Of a stretch of DNA of 64,000 nt, positions 18,190 through 27,779 are shown piece after piece. The stretch lies in contig NZ_LFLZ01000047.1 of NCBI RefSeq assembly GCF_001189845.1, forward strand, positions 1 to 64,000, read 5' to 3'. Under the pieces are notes generated by a model. That model saw only the letters and a list, made by a program, of their open reading frames with translations. It did no database searches and had not been told where the DNA came from. This DNA is from Bradyrhizobium tropiciagri. GTDB taxonomy: Bacteria; Pseudomonadota; Alphaproteobacteria; Rhizobiales; Xanthobacteraceae. The position numbers and the translations under genes are program-made. Position 1 is the first letter of the stretch; every line of letters starts with the position of its first letter.

Positions 18190-19341
18190 GTGACAGAGCA
18201 AGTTCAAGACGGTTCCTCACGCGTCACCCAGCCGGCTCTTGCTCCTGCGACAGCGCCAGGAGCACCGAAATCTGCGACCAAGGGTTTCTGGCGCCGCTTC
18301 ACGATTCCGCTGTTTGCCGTGCTCGTTGCCCTCGCCTTCGTCGTTGTGGCGACCTCGCGTTGGAATGCGTGGATCGGCAACGCCACGATCCAGACCACCG
18401 ATGATGCCTATGTGCGCGCCGAGCTCACCCAGCTCAGTAGCCGCGTCTCCGGCGAAGTGCTGACGGTCGCCGTCTCCGATTTCCAGCGCGTCAAGGCCGG
18501 CGATCTGCTGGTGCAGATCGATCCGGCCGATTACCAGGCGCAGGTCGCGCAGGCCGAGGCGGGCGTGGTCGGCGCGCAGGCCGCGCTCGACAACCTCAAC
18601 AACCAGGTCGAGCTGCAATATGCGACCATCGCGCAGGCCGAAGCGTCGCGGCTGTCCGCGGAGTCGCAGGAGACTTTGGCGCGGCAGGAGGAAGAGCGTC
18701 AGCACTCGTTGTCGCAAACCGATGCCGGCACGTTGCAGCGCCTCGAACAAGCCACTGCGGCTTACGCCAAGTCGCAGGCCGACGTGCAGGCCAGCCGCGC
18801 GGTGATCGCCGCGCAGCGCCATCAGCTCGAGGTCCTGCAAGGCACCAAGAAGCAGCGCGCCGCCGATCTCGACGCCGCCAAGGCGCTGCTGGCATCGGCC
18901 AAGCTCAAGCTCGGCTACACCAGGATCGCCGCGCCGTTCGACGGCGTCACCGGCGAGCGCCAGGTGCAGCCGGGCGACTACGTCAACATCGGCACCAACC
19001 TGGTCAATGTCGTGCCGCTGCCGAACGTCTATGTGATCGCCAACTACAAGGAGACCCAGCTGACCAACGTCAGACCGGGCCAGCCGGTCGAGGTCACCGT
19101 GGATACATTCTCCGGCGAGAGGCTGCGCGGCGTCGTCGAGCGCATCGCGCCGGCGAGCGGATCGCAGTTCGCGTTGCTGCCGCCCGACAACGCCACCGGC
19201 AATTTCACCAAGGTGGTGCAGCGCATCCCGGTGCGGATCCAGTTCGACAAGGGCCAGCCGCTGCTCGAGCGCCTGCTGCCGGGCATGTCGGTGGTGACGC
19301 GGATCAACACCGGCGAGGCGGTCGCCAATGCCGGAAAATAA
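18190..19341 (+). CDS. HlyD/EmrA-type membrane fusion protein
   Basis: Periplasmic adaptor of a drug-type exporter, anchored by one helix (about residues 35-57). It has the lipoyl/barrel-sandwich halves (TDDAYVRAELTQLSSRVSGE, YTRIAAPFDGVTGERQVQPG) around a coiled coil (about 115-235). GTG 18190 is chosen over GTG 18172 because GAGGAG precedes it at good spacing. Its last 14 bp overlap the EmrB-like gene, so the two surely form one exporter. Confidence 0.93.
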   Translation: MTEQVQDGSSRVTQPALAPATAPGAPKSATKGFWRRFTIPLFAVLVALAFVVVATSRWNAWIGNATIQTTDDAYVRAELTQLSSRVSGEVLTVAVSDFQRVKAGDLLVQIDPADYQAQVAQAEAGVVGAQAALDNLNNQVELQYATIAQAEASRLSAESQETLARQEEERQHSLSQTDAGTLQRLEQATAAYAKSQADVQASRAVIAAQRHQLEVLQGTKKQRAADLDAAKALLASAKLKLGYTRIAAPFDGVTGERQVQPGDYVNIGTNLVNVVPLPNVYVIANYKETQLTNVRPGQPVEVTVDTFSGERLRGVVERIAPASGSQFALLPPDNATGNFTKVVQRIPVRIQFDKGQPLLERLLPGMSVVTRINTGEAVANAGK

Positions 19342-20959
19342 TGACGACCATCACAGCGGTCCGGTCTCGCGCGGCGACGTCGCGCGCTATCCATTTTTCG
19401 CGGTCGTCGCGGTGTTGCTCGGCGCGTTCCTGGCGAATTTCGACAGCCGCCTGACCACGGTCGGGCTGCCCGATCTGCGCGGCGCGTTCTCGCTCACCTT
19501 CGACGAGGGCGCGTGGCTCTCGACCGCTGCGATCGGCTCGCAGATCTTCGTCGCGCCGGCGGTGGCTTGGCTTGCCACCGTGTTCGGCCTGCGGCGCGTG
19601 CTCGGCATTCCGAGCCTGGTCTACGCCGTGGTCTCGTTGACCATCCCGTTCGTGCGCGACTACACGGCGCTGATTGCGCTCAGCATCGCGCACGGCATGC
19701 TGCTCGGCACCTTCGTGCCGGCGACCTTGATGATCATCCTGCGCAATCTGCCGATCCGCTGGTGGATTCCAGGAATCGCGATGTATTCGATCCGGGTCGG
19801 CTTCGCGCTGGACTCGTCGAGCTCGCTGGTCGGCTTCTATGTCGAGCATCTCGGCTGGCAGTGGCTGTATTGGCAGGGCGTGGTGATCGCACCGCTGATG
19901 GGCCTGATGGTCTATCTCGGCACCCCGAACGAGCCGGTCAATCGCGACCTGCTGCACCACGCCGATTGGGGCGGCATGCTGCTGCTCGGCGCCGGTGTCG
20001 CGATGGTCTATGCCGGGCTCGACCAGGGCAACCGGCTGGACTGGCTGTCGTCAGGCACCGTGATGGCGCTGCTGATCGGAGGTGGCGCGCTGATCATCGC
20101 CTTCATGATCAACGAGATGGTCGCGCCCCGGCCATGGGCGCATTTCAACGTGCTGTTCTCGCGCAATATTGGGCTCTCGCTGATCGTCATCCTGCTGTAC
20201 ACGCTGACCAGCCTGTCGAATTCGTCGCTGGTGCCGAATTTCCTCGGCACCATCGCTGCGCTGCGGCCGGAGCAGTCCGGCGTGCTGCTGTTCACCTACG
20301 GCGCGCTCCCGATGTTCGTGCTGGTGCCGATCTCGATCCTGCTACTCCGCCATTTCGATCCGCGCATCGTCGTGGTGCTCGGCTTCGCGGCCTTCGCGGC
20401 CGCCAATCTCTGGGGCACGCAGCTGAGCCACATCTGGGCGCGCGAGGATTTCACAGGCATCGTCCTGCTGACGTCGGTCGGGCAGGCGTTCACGCTGCTG
20501 CCGATCATCATCATGGCGCTGTCCAATTCCGATCCGTCGCGGGCGACGGCGTTCGCTGCCTACATCCAGATCATGCGGCTCGGCGGCGCCGAGATCGGCG
20601 TGGCCCTGATGGGGACCTGGCTGCGCGTTCGCGAGCAGATCCATTCGAACTATCTCGGACAGCACGTCCAGAACGGCGACATCGACGTCGTGAATCTGCT
20701 GAAACGGTTGGCCGGTGAATTTTCCGGCCACGGCATCGGGACGGCGATGGGGCGGGCCGTCGGCACGCTGGCGGCGCTGGTGCAGCGCGAGGCCAACACG
20801 CTCGCTTACATTGACGGTTTCTGGCTGTGCTTCTGGCTTGCGATCGCAGCGCTGTTCCTCGTGGCCCTGATCACGCGCGCGCCCCAGGGTCCGCTGTCGC
20901 CGGTGCCGCTTGTCTTCGTGAAGAAGATGCTGCGCGGGTCGGGCACCGCCGCTTCCTGA
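19328..20959 (+). CDS. DHA2 (EmrB/QacA) family MFS exporter
   Basis: 543-aa, probably 14-helix drug/H+ antiporter: ANFDSRLTTVGLPDLRGAFS in helix 1 and LSTAAIGSQIFVAPAVAW in the next helix pair resemble EmrB. It overlaps the HlyD-type gene by 14 bp, the classic EmrAB arrangement. The polyketide synthase gene follows after 142 bp. Substrate is unknown; a lipid product of the neighbouring genes is possible. Confidence 0.92.
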   Translation: MPENNDDHHSGPVSRGDVARYPFFAVVAVLLGAFLANFDSRLTTVGLPDLRGAFSLTFDEGAWLSTAAIGSQIFVAPAVAWLATVFGLRRVLGIPSLVYAVVSLTIPFVRDYTALIALSIAHGMLLGTFVPATLMIILRNLPIRWWIPGIAMYSIRVGFALDSSSSLVGFYVEHLGWQWLYWQGVVIAPLMGLMVYLGTPNEPVNRDLLHHADWGGMLLLGAGVAMVYAGLDQGNRLDWLSSGTVMALLIGGGALIIAFMINEMVAPRPWAHFNVLFSRNIGLSLIVILLYTLTSLSNSSLVPNFLGTIAALRPEQSGVLLFTYGALPMFVLVPISILLLRHFDPRIVVVLGFAAFAAANLWGTQLSHIWAREDFTGIVLLTSVGQAFTLLPIIIMALSNSDPSRATAFAAYIQIMRLGGAEIGVALMGTWLRVREQIHSNYLGQHVQNGDIDVVNLLKRLAGEFSGHGIGTAMGRAVGTLAALVQREANTLAYIDGFWLCFWLAIAALFLVALITRAPQGPLSPVPLVFVKKMLRGSGTAAS

Positions 20960-21101
20960 TTTGCGAAAGGCGTGGCGGGACACCGCGGACGGGCCGCCGC
21001 CTGGGTCAATTAATAGTGACTGCTGCGGTCCAGCTATCTCGTGGGCGCCTGAAATATTTTGCACGTCGCGTGGTTCCACAACCGGGGGAACTGGAGCCAC
21101 G

Positions 21102-22163
21102 ATGATCGAGACCAAGCAGACGGCCGCGCTTGTTTCCATGGCGACGGCGGTTCCACCGCATCTATTCCATCAGGGGCAAGTCCTGCAGGCCGCGCGCAGC
21201 CTTCTTGCCGACCGCTATCCCGAATTCGAGACGCTCTCCAGCCTGTTCGCCAACACCGGCATCCAGCATCGCCATGGCGTGAAGCCGATCGAATGGTATC
21301 TCGAACGGCGCGGTTGGCCGGAGCGCACACAGGCGTTCCTGGAAGGCGCCGAGGCGCTGTTCGTCGATGCCGCCGGCAAGGCGATCGCGCGCGCCGACTT
21401 GACCGGCAGCGACATCGATACCGTGGTCACGGTGTGCTCGACCGGCATCGCCACGCCGACGCTGGAGGCACGCGTCGCCGGCAAGCTCGGTTTGCGGCCG
21501 GATGTGTCGCGTGTGCCGGTGTTTGGCCTCGGCTGCGCCGGCGGCGTGTCGGGCCTATCGATCGCGGCGCGGCTGGCGCAAGCGCGGCCGGGCACGAACG
21601 TGCTGCTGGTTGCGCTCGAGCTCTGCACGCTCGCGGTCCGCCACGATGAGCTCACCAAGGCAAATATCGTTGCGGCCAGCCTGTTCGGCGATGGCGCCGC
21701 GGCGATCGTGCTGCGCGCCGGCGACGGCGGTGCGACGCGGATCGAGGCGGCCGGCGAAAAGCTTTGGCCGGATACGCTCGGCATCATGGGCTGGACGGTC
21801 GATCCGGAAGGATTCGGCGTTGTCTTTCAGCGCACAATTCCGGACTTCGTCCGCGACCATATTGGACCGGCCGTCGCCGAAATTCTCGCGCGGATGCAGC
21901 TGACGACCGATGAGATCGACCGCTTCCTCTGCCATCCCGGCGGCTCCAAGGTCATCGCCGCGCTGGAGCGGGCGCTCGCGCTCGACCAGGGCACGCTCGA
22001 TCACGAACGCGATGTCATTGCGGCGTGCGGCAACATGTCGGCTCCGACGGTGCTGTTCGTCCTCGAACGCGCTTGCGCCAAGGGCTTGCCGCCGCGCGCG
22101 CTGCTCACCGCGCTCGGGCCCGGCTTCACGCTGAGCTGCGTTGCGCTGAGGCACGCGGCGTGA
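21102..22163 (+). CDS. Type III polyketide synthase (chalcone/stilbene synthase family)
   Basis: 353-aa homodimeric condensing enzyme. The catalytic triad is visible: Cys near 145 (VFGLGCAGGVSGL), His near 278 (FLCHPGGSKV) and Asn near 311 (AACGNMSAPTV). These enzymes build alkylresorcinols, alkylpyrones or phloroglucinols from long acyl-CoA and malonyl-CoA. The adjoining methyltransferase, like SrsB beside SrsA in Streptomyces, favours an alkylresorcinol-type phenolic lipid; that is inference. ATG 21102 follows GGGGGAACTGGAGCC. Its stop overlaps the next gene's GTG. Confidence 0.93.
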   Translation: MIETKQTAALVSMATAVPPHLFHQGQVLQAARSLLADRYPEFETLSSLFANTGIQHRHGVKPIEWYLERRGWPERTQAFLEGAEALFVDAAGKAIARADLTGSDIDTVVTVCSTGIATPTLEARVAGKLGLRPDVSRVPVFGLGCAGGVSGLSIAARLAQARPGTNVLLVALELCTLAVRHDELTKANIVAASLFGDGAAAIVLRAGDGGATRIEAAGEKLWPDTLGIMGWTVDPEGFGVVFQRTIPDFVRDHIGPAVAEILARMQLTTDEIDRFLCHPGGSKVIAALERALALDQGTLDHERDVIAACGNMSAPTVLFVLERACAKGLPPRALLTALGPGFTLSCVALRHAA

Positions 22164-22672
22164 GTTTCGCCTCGGTCATCCTTGCGCTGGTCACGCTGCA
22201 ACGCCTCGGCGAGCTCGCGCTGTCCCGCCGCAACACCGAGCGGCTGCTGGCGCGAGGCGCGATCGAGGTCGGCGCCGGTCACTACCCGCTGATCGTGCTG
22301 CTTCACGCGGGCTGGCTGACCGCGCTGTGGATCTGGGGCCGCAACCAGGACGTCAACCTGGCTGCATTGGCGGCTTTCGTGGCACTGCAAGGCTTGCGAC
22401 TGTGGATCCTCGCCGCGCTCGGACCGCGATGGACCACGCGGATCATCGTGTTGCCGGGTGCACCGCTGATCGCATCCGGGCCGTACCGGTACATTCCGCA
22501 TCCAAACTATGCCGTGGTCGTCGCTGAAATCGCGCTGCTTCCGCTCGCACTGCACCTGCCGGTGTTGGCATTGATCTTTACCGTGCTCAATTGTGCGGTG
22601 CTTGCCGTCCGAATTCGCGCCGAGAGCCGTGCGCTGTCGGTTTCCGACTGGCCACGCATCAGCACGCCATGA
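22160..22672 (+). CDS. Isoprenylcysteine carboxyl methyltransferase-like membrane methyltransferase
   Basis: 170-aa membrane enzyme of the ICMT family, with several hydrophobic helices and the SAM-binding signature GPYRYIPHPNY near residue 110. It starts at GTG 22160 inside the polyketide synthase stop (GTGA), so translation is coupled. Family members beside type III polyketide synthases O-methylate the phenolic lipid product. Its own stop overlaps the next gene (ATGA). Confidence 0.88.
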   Translation: MSFASVILALVTLQRLGELALSRRNTERLLARGAIEVGAGHYPLIVLLHAGWLTALWIWGRNQDVNLAALAAFVALQGLRLWILAALGPRWTTRIIVLPGAPLIASGPYRYIPHPNYAVVVAEIALLPLALHLPVLALIFTVLNCAVLAVRIRAESRALSVSDWPRISTP

Positions 22673-24306
22673 GCGAGCGGGCAGATCACGCAGCCGACCG
22701 CCCGTCGGCTGCGACCTGGGCAGGGTTCCTGCTGATGTGCCTCGGCATGTTCATGGCAATCCTCGACATCCAGGTCGTCGCGACCTCGCTGCCGACGATC
22801 CAGCGCGCGCTAGCGATCTCGCCTTCGGCGATGAGCTGGATCCAGACCGCCTATCTGATCGCCGAGGTGATCGCGATCCCGCTGACCGGACTGTTCACCC
22901 ATGCACTATCGCTGCGATGGCTGTTCGTCATCGCCGTCAGCCTGTTCACCATCGCGTCGGTCGGCTGCGCCTTCAGCGGCGGCTTTGCCGTGCTGCTGAC
23001 TTTCCGTGTGCTGCAGGGTTTCTCCGGCGGCGTTCTGATCCCTGCGGTATTCTCTGCCGTGTTCACGCTGTTTCCGGCGCGCCTGCATCCGGTCGCCACC
23101 ACGATCGGGGGTGCCGTCGCCGTGCTCGCACCGACCGTTGGACCTGTTGTCGGCGGCTGGATCACGCAAACCTGGTCGTGGCCGTGGCTGTTCCTGATCA
23201 ACCTGGTTCCGGGAACGATTGCGGCGCTGGTCACGCCGCTGCTGCTTCCGAAGGAGGGGATCCATCTTCGCGCGTTCTCCAGGCTGGACAAATCGTCGCT
23301 GACCCTGCTCGCAGCGGTCCTCGCAAGCCTGATGATCGGGCTGAAGGAAGCGCCGCAGCGCGGCTGGGCCTCGATGCTCTGCCTCAGCCTGCTGATCGGA
23401 AGCATTGCCGGGACGGCGCTGCTGATCCGGCGCACGCTCCGCGCGGCGGATCCGATCGCGCAATTGACCTTGTTCCGGCGGCGTTCGTTCGCGATCGGTT
23501 GCGCGCTGAGCTTCTGCCTCGGCATCGGTCTCTACGGATCGACCTATCTGATGCCGGTCTTCCTCGGCTTCGTCCGCCGCCATGACGCCTTCGAGATCGG
23601 CACCATCATGCTGGTCACGGGAGCTGCGCAGCTCGTCGCCGCGCCGCTGGCGGCCTTCCTCGAAAGTCGCGTCGGCGCGCTGGTGTTGACCGGCACGGGC
23701 TTCGCCTTGTTTGCGCTCGGTCTCGGATTGAGCGCTTTCCAGCCACGTACGGTCGATTTCGGCGAGATGCTCTGGCCGCAGGTCGTGCGCGGCGTCGCCA
23801 TCATGTTTTGCCTGCTGCCGCCGACGCGGTTTGCGCTGGGCAGCCTGCCGGAGGCCGAGATTGCCGACGCCAGCGGCCTGTTCAACCTGATGCGGAATCT
23901 GGGTGGCGCGATCGGCATCGCCCTGATCGACACCATCCTCTACGGGCGCAGCCCGATCTATGGCGAGGATTTTCGTGCACGCCTGCTGGCAGGCGATGTC
24001 AACGCGGCGCAGGCGATCGGCCTCGATCCGATGTTGCTGATCAACCGTCCGCCGGGGCCGCCTGACGATGCCACGGTGGCGTTCATCCGGCCGCTGGTCG
24101 AACGGGCGTCGCTCGCGCTCACCGTCAACGAGGCATGGGCGATGCTGGCCTGCGCGGCAATCGCCGGTCTGATGCTGGTGACGTTCACGCGCGACCGGGC
24201 GCCGGCGTCCGTCCAGGTGCCGCGGGAATGCGAGCTAGAGCGTGATCCGGAAAAGTGGACACCGGTTTTCCGAAAAGATCATGCTCAAGAAAGACATCTA
24301 GATTGA
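22669..24306 (+). CDS. DHA2 family MFS exporter coupled to the polyketide genes
   Basis: 545-aa exporter with helix-1 text GMFMAILDIQVVATSLPTIQ and motif SWIQTAYLIAEVIAIPLTGL. ATG 22669 overlaps the methyltransferase stop (ATGA). Its coupling suggests it exports the methylated lipid. The last 23 codons (ELERDPEKWTPVFRKDHAQ onward) are encoded by an intergenic palindrome of a common rhizobial type, so the gene seems to have read into a repeat and gained a new C-terminus. Confidence 0.9.
   Translation: MSERADHAADRPSAATWAGFLLMCLGMFMAILDIQVVATSLPTIQRALAISPSAMSWIQTAYLIAEVIAIPLTGLFTHALSLRWLFVIAVSLFTIASVGCAFSGGFAVLLTFRVLQGFSGGVLIPAVFSAVFTLFPARLHPVATTIGGAVAVLAPTVGPVVGGWITQTWSWPWLFLINLVPGTIAALVTPLLLPKEGIHLRAFSRLDKSSLTLLAAVLASLMIGLKEAPQRGWASMLCLSLLIGSIAGTALLIRRTLRAADPIAQLTLFRRRSFAIGCALSFCLGIGLYGSTYLMPVFLGFVRRHDAFEIGTIMLVTGAAQLVAAPLAAFLESRVGALVLTGTGFALFALGLGLSAFQPRTVDFGEMLWPQVVRGVAIMFCLLPPTRFALGSLPEAEIADASGLFNLMRNLGGAIGIALIDTILYGRSPIYGEDFRARLLAGDVNAAQAIGLDPMLLINRPPGPPDDATVAFIRPLVERASLALTVNEAWAMLACAAIAGLMLVTFTRDRAPASVQVPRECELERDPEKWTPVFRKDHAQERHLD
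24238..24286. repeat. GAGCGTGATC / GATCATGCTC palindrome inside the 3' end of the MFS gene
   Basis: The element runs from GAGCGTGATCCGG to CCGAAAAGATCATGCTC with inverted ends and an inner dyad (GGAAAAGTGG / CCGGTTTTCC). A related element is at 54383-54456. Here it is translated as the C-terminus of the exporter. Confidence 0.7.
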
Positions 24307-25050
24307 GGAGACGTTGCTTCGCCGCGCCGGCTCGATCAGCTCGCGCCGCGGGCCCGACAGCCGCTTGTACATGTGGACCATGAAGGCCATGCCGAACAGC
24401 GGCGTCGCCAGATTGACGATCGGAATCGAGACGAAGGCGGCGATGAACAGGCCCGCGGTGAACACGGTCGCCGCATTCTCCTTGCGCATCGCTTTGGCAT
24501 CATCAGGCGAGCGGAACCGCATCGCCGCGAGCTCGAAATACTCGCGGCCGAGCAGCCAGGCGGTCGCGATGAAGAAGATGATGAAGCCTGCGCCCGCGAA
24601 CAGCACGAACGGCAGCGCGACCAGGTAAACCAAGATCGTCAGTAGTGCCGTCTTGACGCCCTCGATCGTCGCCAGCGTCACCGGCAGCGCCACGCCGGGA
24701 TGATCGGCCGGATAATGCTCGCGCTCGACATGGTCGGCGACATCGTCGACGAACAGGCTCGCTACCAGCGAGGTGATCGCGGGCATCAGGAAGATGCCGC
24801 CGAGCACGACGCCAAGGCCCGCCGAGATCGAGATGATCCAGGACAGCACGTGCAGCGTGGAATGGAAATTGGGGCCGAGCATGCCTTCGGCCCAGACCTC
24901 GCCCGTGTCGGCAAACCAGCTCAGCAACCGTTGCAGTCCGATCGCCAGCACGGTGATCAAAACCAGCGCAAGCCCGATCGAGCGCCACAGGATCGTGCGC
25001 ATCGGCGGCGACAGGATTTGCGTAAGCGCCTTGATGGCGGCGTCGAACAT
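24298..25050 (-). CDS. EI24-domain (CysZ-like) membrane protein
   Basis: 250-aa protein with about four to six membrane segments and the EI24/CysZ-type pattern (FLMPAITSLVASLFVDDVAD, LFAGAGFIIFFIATAWLLGR, EYFELAAMRF). CysZ proteins admit sulfate, but a sulfate role is not shown here. ATG 25050 is used instead of an upstream start that adds 30 unlike residues. It overlaps the end of the convergent exporter gene by 9 bp. Confidence 0.82.
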   Translation of the reverse strand: MFDAAIKALTQILSPPMRTILWRSIGLALVLITVLAIGLQRLLSWFADTGEVWAEGMLGPNFHSTLHVLSWIISISAGLGVVLGGIFLMPAITSLVASLFVDDVADHVEREHYPADHPGVALPVTLATIEGVKTALLTILVYLVALPFVLFAGAGFIIFFIATAWLLGREYFELAAMRFRSPDDAKAMRKENAATVFTAGLFIAAFVSIPIVNLATPLFGMAFMVHMYKRLSGPRRELIEPARRSNVSSI

Positions 25051-25149
25051 GACCGGATTACCTCTGCAAATGATCCGCGAGAGGTAGCCACCCAATACGG
25101 CTTCGGCAAGTGCCGCTTGTGTCGCGGCTGGAAACCGCACCGAAATGCT

Positions 25150-26559
25150 TTAGGCGTCGAGCGGCTTGCCGCGGACCAGGGGTCCCCAGACACCGATGGT
25201 CACGATCACGATGACCATCGCCGCGGTGATCAGGCCGAACACGCCGCCGACGCCGGCCTCCTTCAACATGAACGCCACGATGAAGCCCGAGAAGGTCGCG
25301 CTGAGCCGGCTCATCGAATAGACGAGGCCCGCCGCGCGCGCCCGGATCGCGGTCGGAAACACCTCGGTCTGGTAGGCGTGATAGGCGTAGGACAGCGTCA
25401 TGTTGGCGCCGGTCACCAGCACGCCGCTCAAGATCAAAAGCGCCGGCGCGGTGAGCTGCGCGAAGGCGAGGCCGAACACCGAGATCGCGGCGGCGGCGCC
25501 GCAGATGATCCATTTGCGCTCGAAGCGATCAGCGAAGGTTGCGGCCAGCAGCGGCGCGAGCGGATAAGCGAACGCGATGATGAAGGAATATTGCAGGCTT
25601 TTGGTGACGTTGATGCCCTTCTCGACCAGCAGCGCCGGAACCCAGTTGGAGAAGCCGTAGACGCCGAACGCCTGGCACAGGTTGAAGATCATGAACAGCA
25701 CCACGAGCGAGGCATAGGGCGGCCGGAACAGGTCGGCATAGCCGGTCTCGACCGGCGCACGTGCCGGCGCCACCGCGGGCGCAGGGCGCGGCGTGGCCTC
25801 GCCCGAAGCAGCCTCGAGCGTCCGCATGATCGTCTCGGCCTCGGCGGCGCGGCCATTGCGGGCCAGCCAGAGCGGGCTTTCCGGCACGTAGAGCCGTAGC
25901 ACCCAGATGATCATGCTGGCGGCGGCGCCGATCAGCACCACCCAGCGCCAGCCATCGATGCCGTGGGGCGAGAGTGGCACCAGCCACCACGCAAGGGCTG
26001 CGACGATCGGCACTGCCGACAGCATCACCGCCTGGTTGATCGCAAACGCCCGGCCGCGCATCCAGCTCGGCACCAGCTCGGTGATGTAGGCGTCGATGGT
26101 GATCACCTCGATGCCGATCCCGATTCCGGCGATGAAGCGCCACAGCAGCACGCCGCCAGGCGTGGTCTGGCACGCCATGATCACAGACGCCGCGCTGTAG
26201 AACAGCAGCGAATAGGTGAAGACGGCCTTGCGCCCGTAACGATCGGCGAGGAACCCGAGGAAGAAGGTGCCGATGAATAGGCCGGCGAAGGTCGCCGCGA
26301 CGAAGGCGCCGATGCCGGAGAAGCCGAAGAAGGCCTGCGTCGTCGTGGTCATCAGCCCGCTACGCGCGAGGCCCGGCGCGATATAGCCGGTGAAGAACAG
26401 ATCGTAGATTTCGAAGCAGCCGCCGAGCGAGAGCAGGATCACCAGCCGCCAGACATAGCCCGAGGTGGGCAGCGCCTCGAGCCGTCGCGAAATCTGGTCG
26501 GCTCCGCTTGTCGTGTTGGCGAGATCGGCAACCGAGCTGAGTTCGACGGCGCTCATCAT
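25150..26559 (-). CDS. MFS transporter, sugar/aromatic-acid porter type
   Basis: 469-aa, 12-helix transporter. Loop motif GFLADRYGRKAVFTYSLLFY between helices 2 and 3 and VPESPLWLARNGRAAEAETI before the central loop are typical of the sugar-porter and aromatic-acid branches. GGGGAGGACC precedes the ATG. It lies 123 bp downstream of the LysR gene on the same strand, close to a CoA-transferase/lyase pair, so uptake of an organic acid used by that pair is a reasonable guess. Confidence 0.88.
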   Translation of the reverse strand: MMSAVELSSVADLANTTSGADQISRRLEALPTSGYVWRLVILLSLGGCFEIYDLFFTGYIAPGLARSGLMTTTTQAFFGFSGIGAFVAATFAGLFIGTFFLGFLADRYGRKAVFTYSLLFYSAASVIMACQTTPGGVLLWRFIAGIGIGIEVITIDAYITELVPSWMRGRAFAINQAVMLSAVPIVAALAWWLVPLSPHGIDGWRWVVLIGAAASMIIWVLRLYVPESPLWLARNGRAAEAETIMRTLEAASGEATPRPAPAVAPARAPVETGYADLFRPPYASLVVLFMIFNLCQAFGVYGFSNWVPALLVEKGINVTKSLQYSFIIAFAYPLAPLLAATFADRFERKWIICGAAAAISVFGLAFAQLTAPALLILSGVLVTGANMTLSYAYHAYQTEVFPTAIRARAAGLVYSMSRLSATFSGFIVAFMLKEAGVGGVFGLITAAMVIVIVTIGVWGPLVRGKPLDA

Positions 26560-26682
26560 GGTCCTCCCCGGATGGTGCAGTGGCCGCCTTTCTTGCGAAG
26601 GCGTGCGGTTCGTGCATGTTTGGCAGCCGGGAGCCAGAAATCCAGACGAACATATCGAAGCAATCGTTCGATATTTTCGATC

Positions 26683-27606
26683 TCAGATGAGGAGCGTCGC
26701 CTCCCAGGCGCCGCGGCCGACCTGGTCCGCGATCAGGGCGCGGATCAGGCGGCACATTTCCTCCATGACGTAAGTCATCGGGCGGTTGCGCAGGCGGCAG
26801 AGATAGAGCGTGCGGGTCAGTTTCGGTTCGACGACTTCGCGCGCGACCAGCAGCCGTGCCTTCAACGGCTCGCTGACGAAGTGGGTCGTCGCGATCGTGC
26901 AGCCGAGGCCCGCGGTCAGCGCCCCGATCATGCCGCTGGTCGAGTTGAGGTGCATGATGGCGTTGGCCTCGAGCCGCTTGAGCAGCACCGGGTCATCGAG
27001 CAACGCACGCGCCGACAGTCCGTATCGCAACAGGATCAGCGGCAGCCGCGTCACCTCCTCGAAGGCGATCGGCGCCTTCTTGCCGATCATCTTCTCGGTG
27101 CCGACGCAGAACATCTGCTCCTCCAGCACCGGCTCGGCGATCAGGTCCTTTTCCGAGGGCGGATTGTAGACCAGCGCGAGGTCGACATCGGAGCCCATTA
27201 AGTGCAGCAGCGTCGCGCCGGACAGGCTCTCGGTCAGCGACAGCTTCAGGTTCGGATATTTCGTCAGCACCGTCCGCATCAGCGGCACGCCGATCGCCTT
27301 CATCCCGGAATTGGCCATTCCGATCGAGATGTCGCCGGCGATCACGCTGCCGCCTTCCTTGATCTCGCGCTCGGCCGCCGCCATCGCGCGCAGGATGATG
27401 CGGGCATGCTCGTAGAGCCGCTCGCCGGCCGCGGTCGGTTCCATGCCGCGCGGCTTGCGCTCGAACAGCGGCGTGGCGAATTCGGCTTCGAGATTCGCGA
27501 TGTGGTGGCTCAGCGCGGACTGCGCGACATTGGCTTGGTCCGCCGCCCGCGACAGGTTGCGCTGCTCGTAAACCGCGATGAAATAGCGAAGCTGGCGCGA
27601 ATCCAT
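26683..27606 (-). CDS. LysR family transcriptional regulator
   Basis: 307-aa LTTR with the N-terminal winged helix MDSRQLRYFIAVYEQRNLSR and ANVAQSALSHHIANLEAEF, then a periplasmic-binding-protein-like effector domain. It is divergent from the CoA-transferase gene (173 bp between starts), the usual layout for a LysR protein controlling its neighbour. Effector unknown; probably an intermediate of the adjacent acyl-CoA pathway. Confidence 0.93.
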   Translation of the reverse strand: MDSRQLRYFIAVYEQRNLSRAADQANVAQSALSHHIANLEAEFATPLFERKPRGMEPTAAGERLYEHARIILRAMAAAEREIKEGGSVIAGDISIGMANSGMKAIGVPLMRTVLTKYPNLKLSLTESLSGATLLHLMGSDVDLALVYNPPSEKDLIAEPVLEEQMFCVGTEKMIGKKAPIAFEEVTRLPLILLRYGLSARALLDDPVLLKRLEANAIMHLNSTSGMIGALTAGLGCTIATTHFVSEPLKARLLVAREVVEPKLTRTLYLCRLRNRPMTYVMEEMCRLIRALIADQVGRGAWEATLLI

Positions 27607-27698
27607 GGGGGTTCAGCGTTCTAGAACGGCGAATGCACTATTCGACAGATTATATTTTTCAGATAGCGTGCGGAAGCCTAACCTGCGCCAATTACAAA

Positions 27699-27746
27699 GC
27701 GTTTTTCGAGCGAAGTGGGTACCGGTTCGCGTGAAGAAAACGCGTC
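27699..27746. repeat. GCGTTTTTCGAG / GAAAACGC intergenic repeat
   Basis: Inverted ends GCGTTTTT and GAAAACGC flank AGTGGGTACCGGTTCGCGTG. A variant is at 61916-61959 and a degenerate one at 3942-3976. It lies in the LysR/CoA-transferase intergenic region, so any LysR site must be beside or within it. Confidence 0.7.
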
Positions 27747-27779
27747 TGAATCAAGAGCGCAACGAGCACGGAGAAACCG

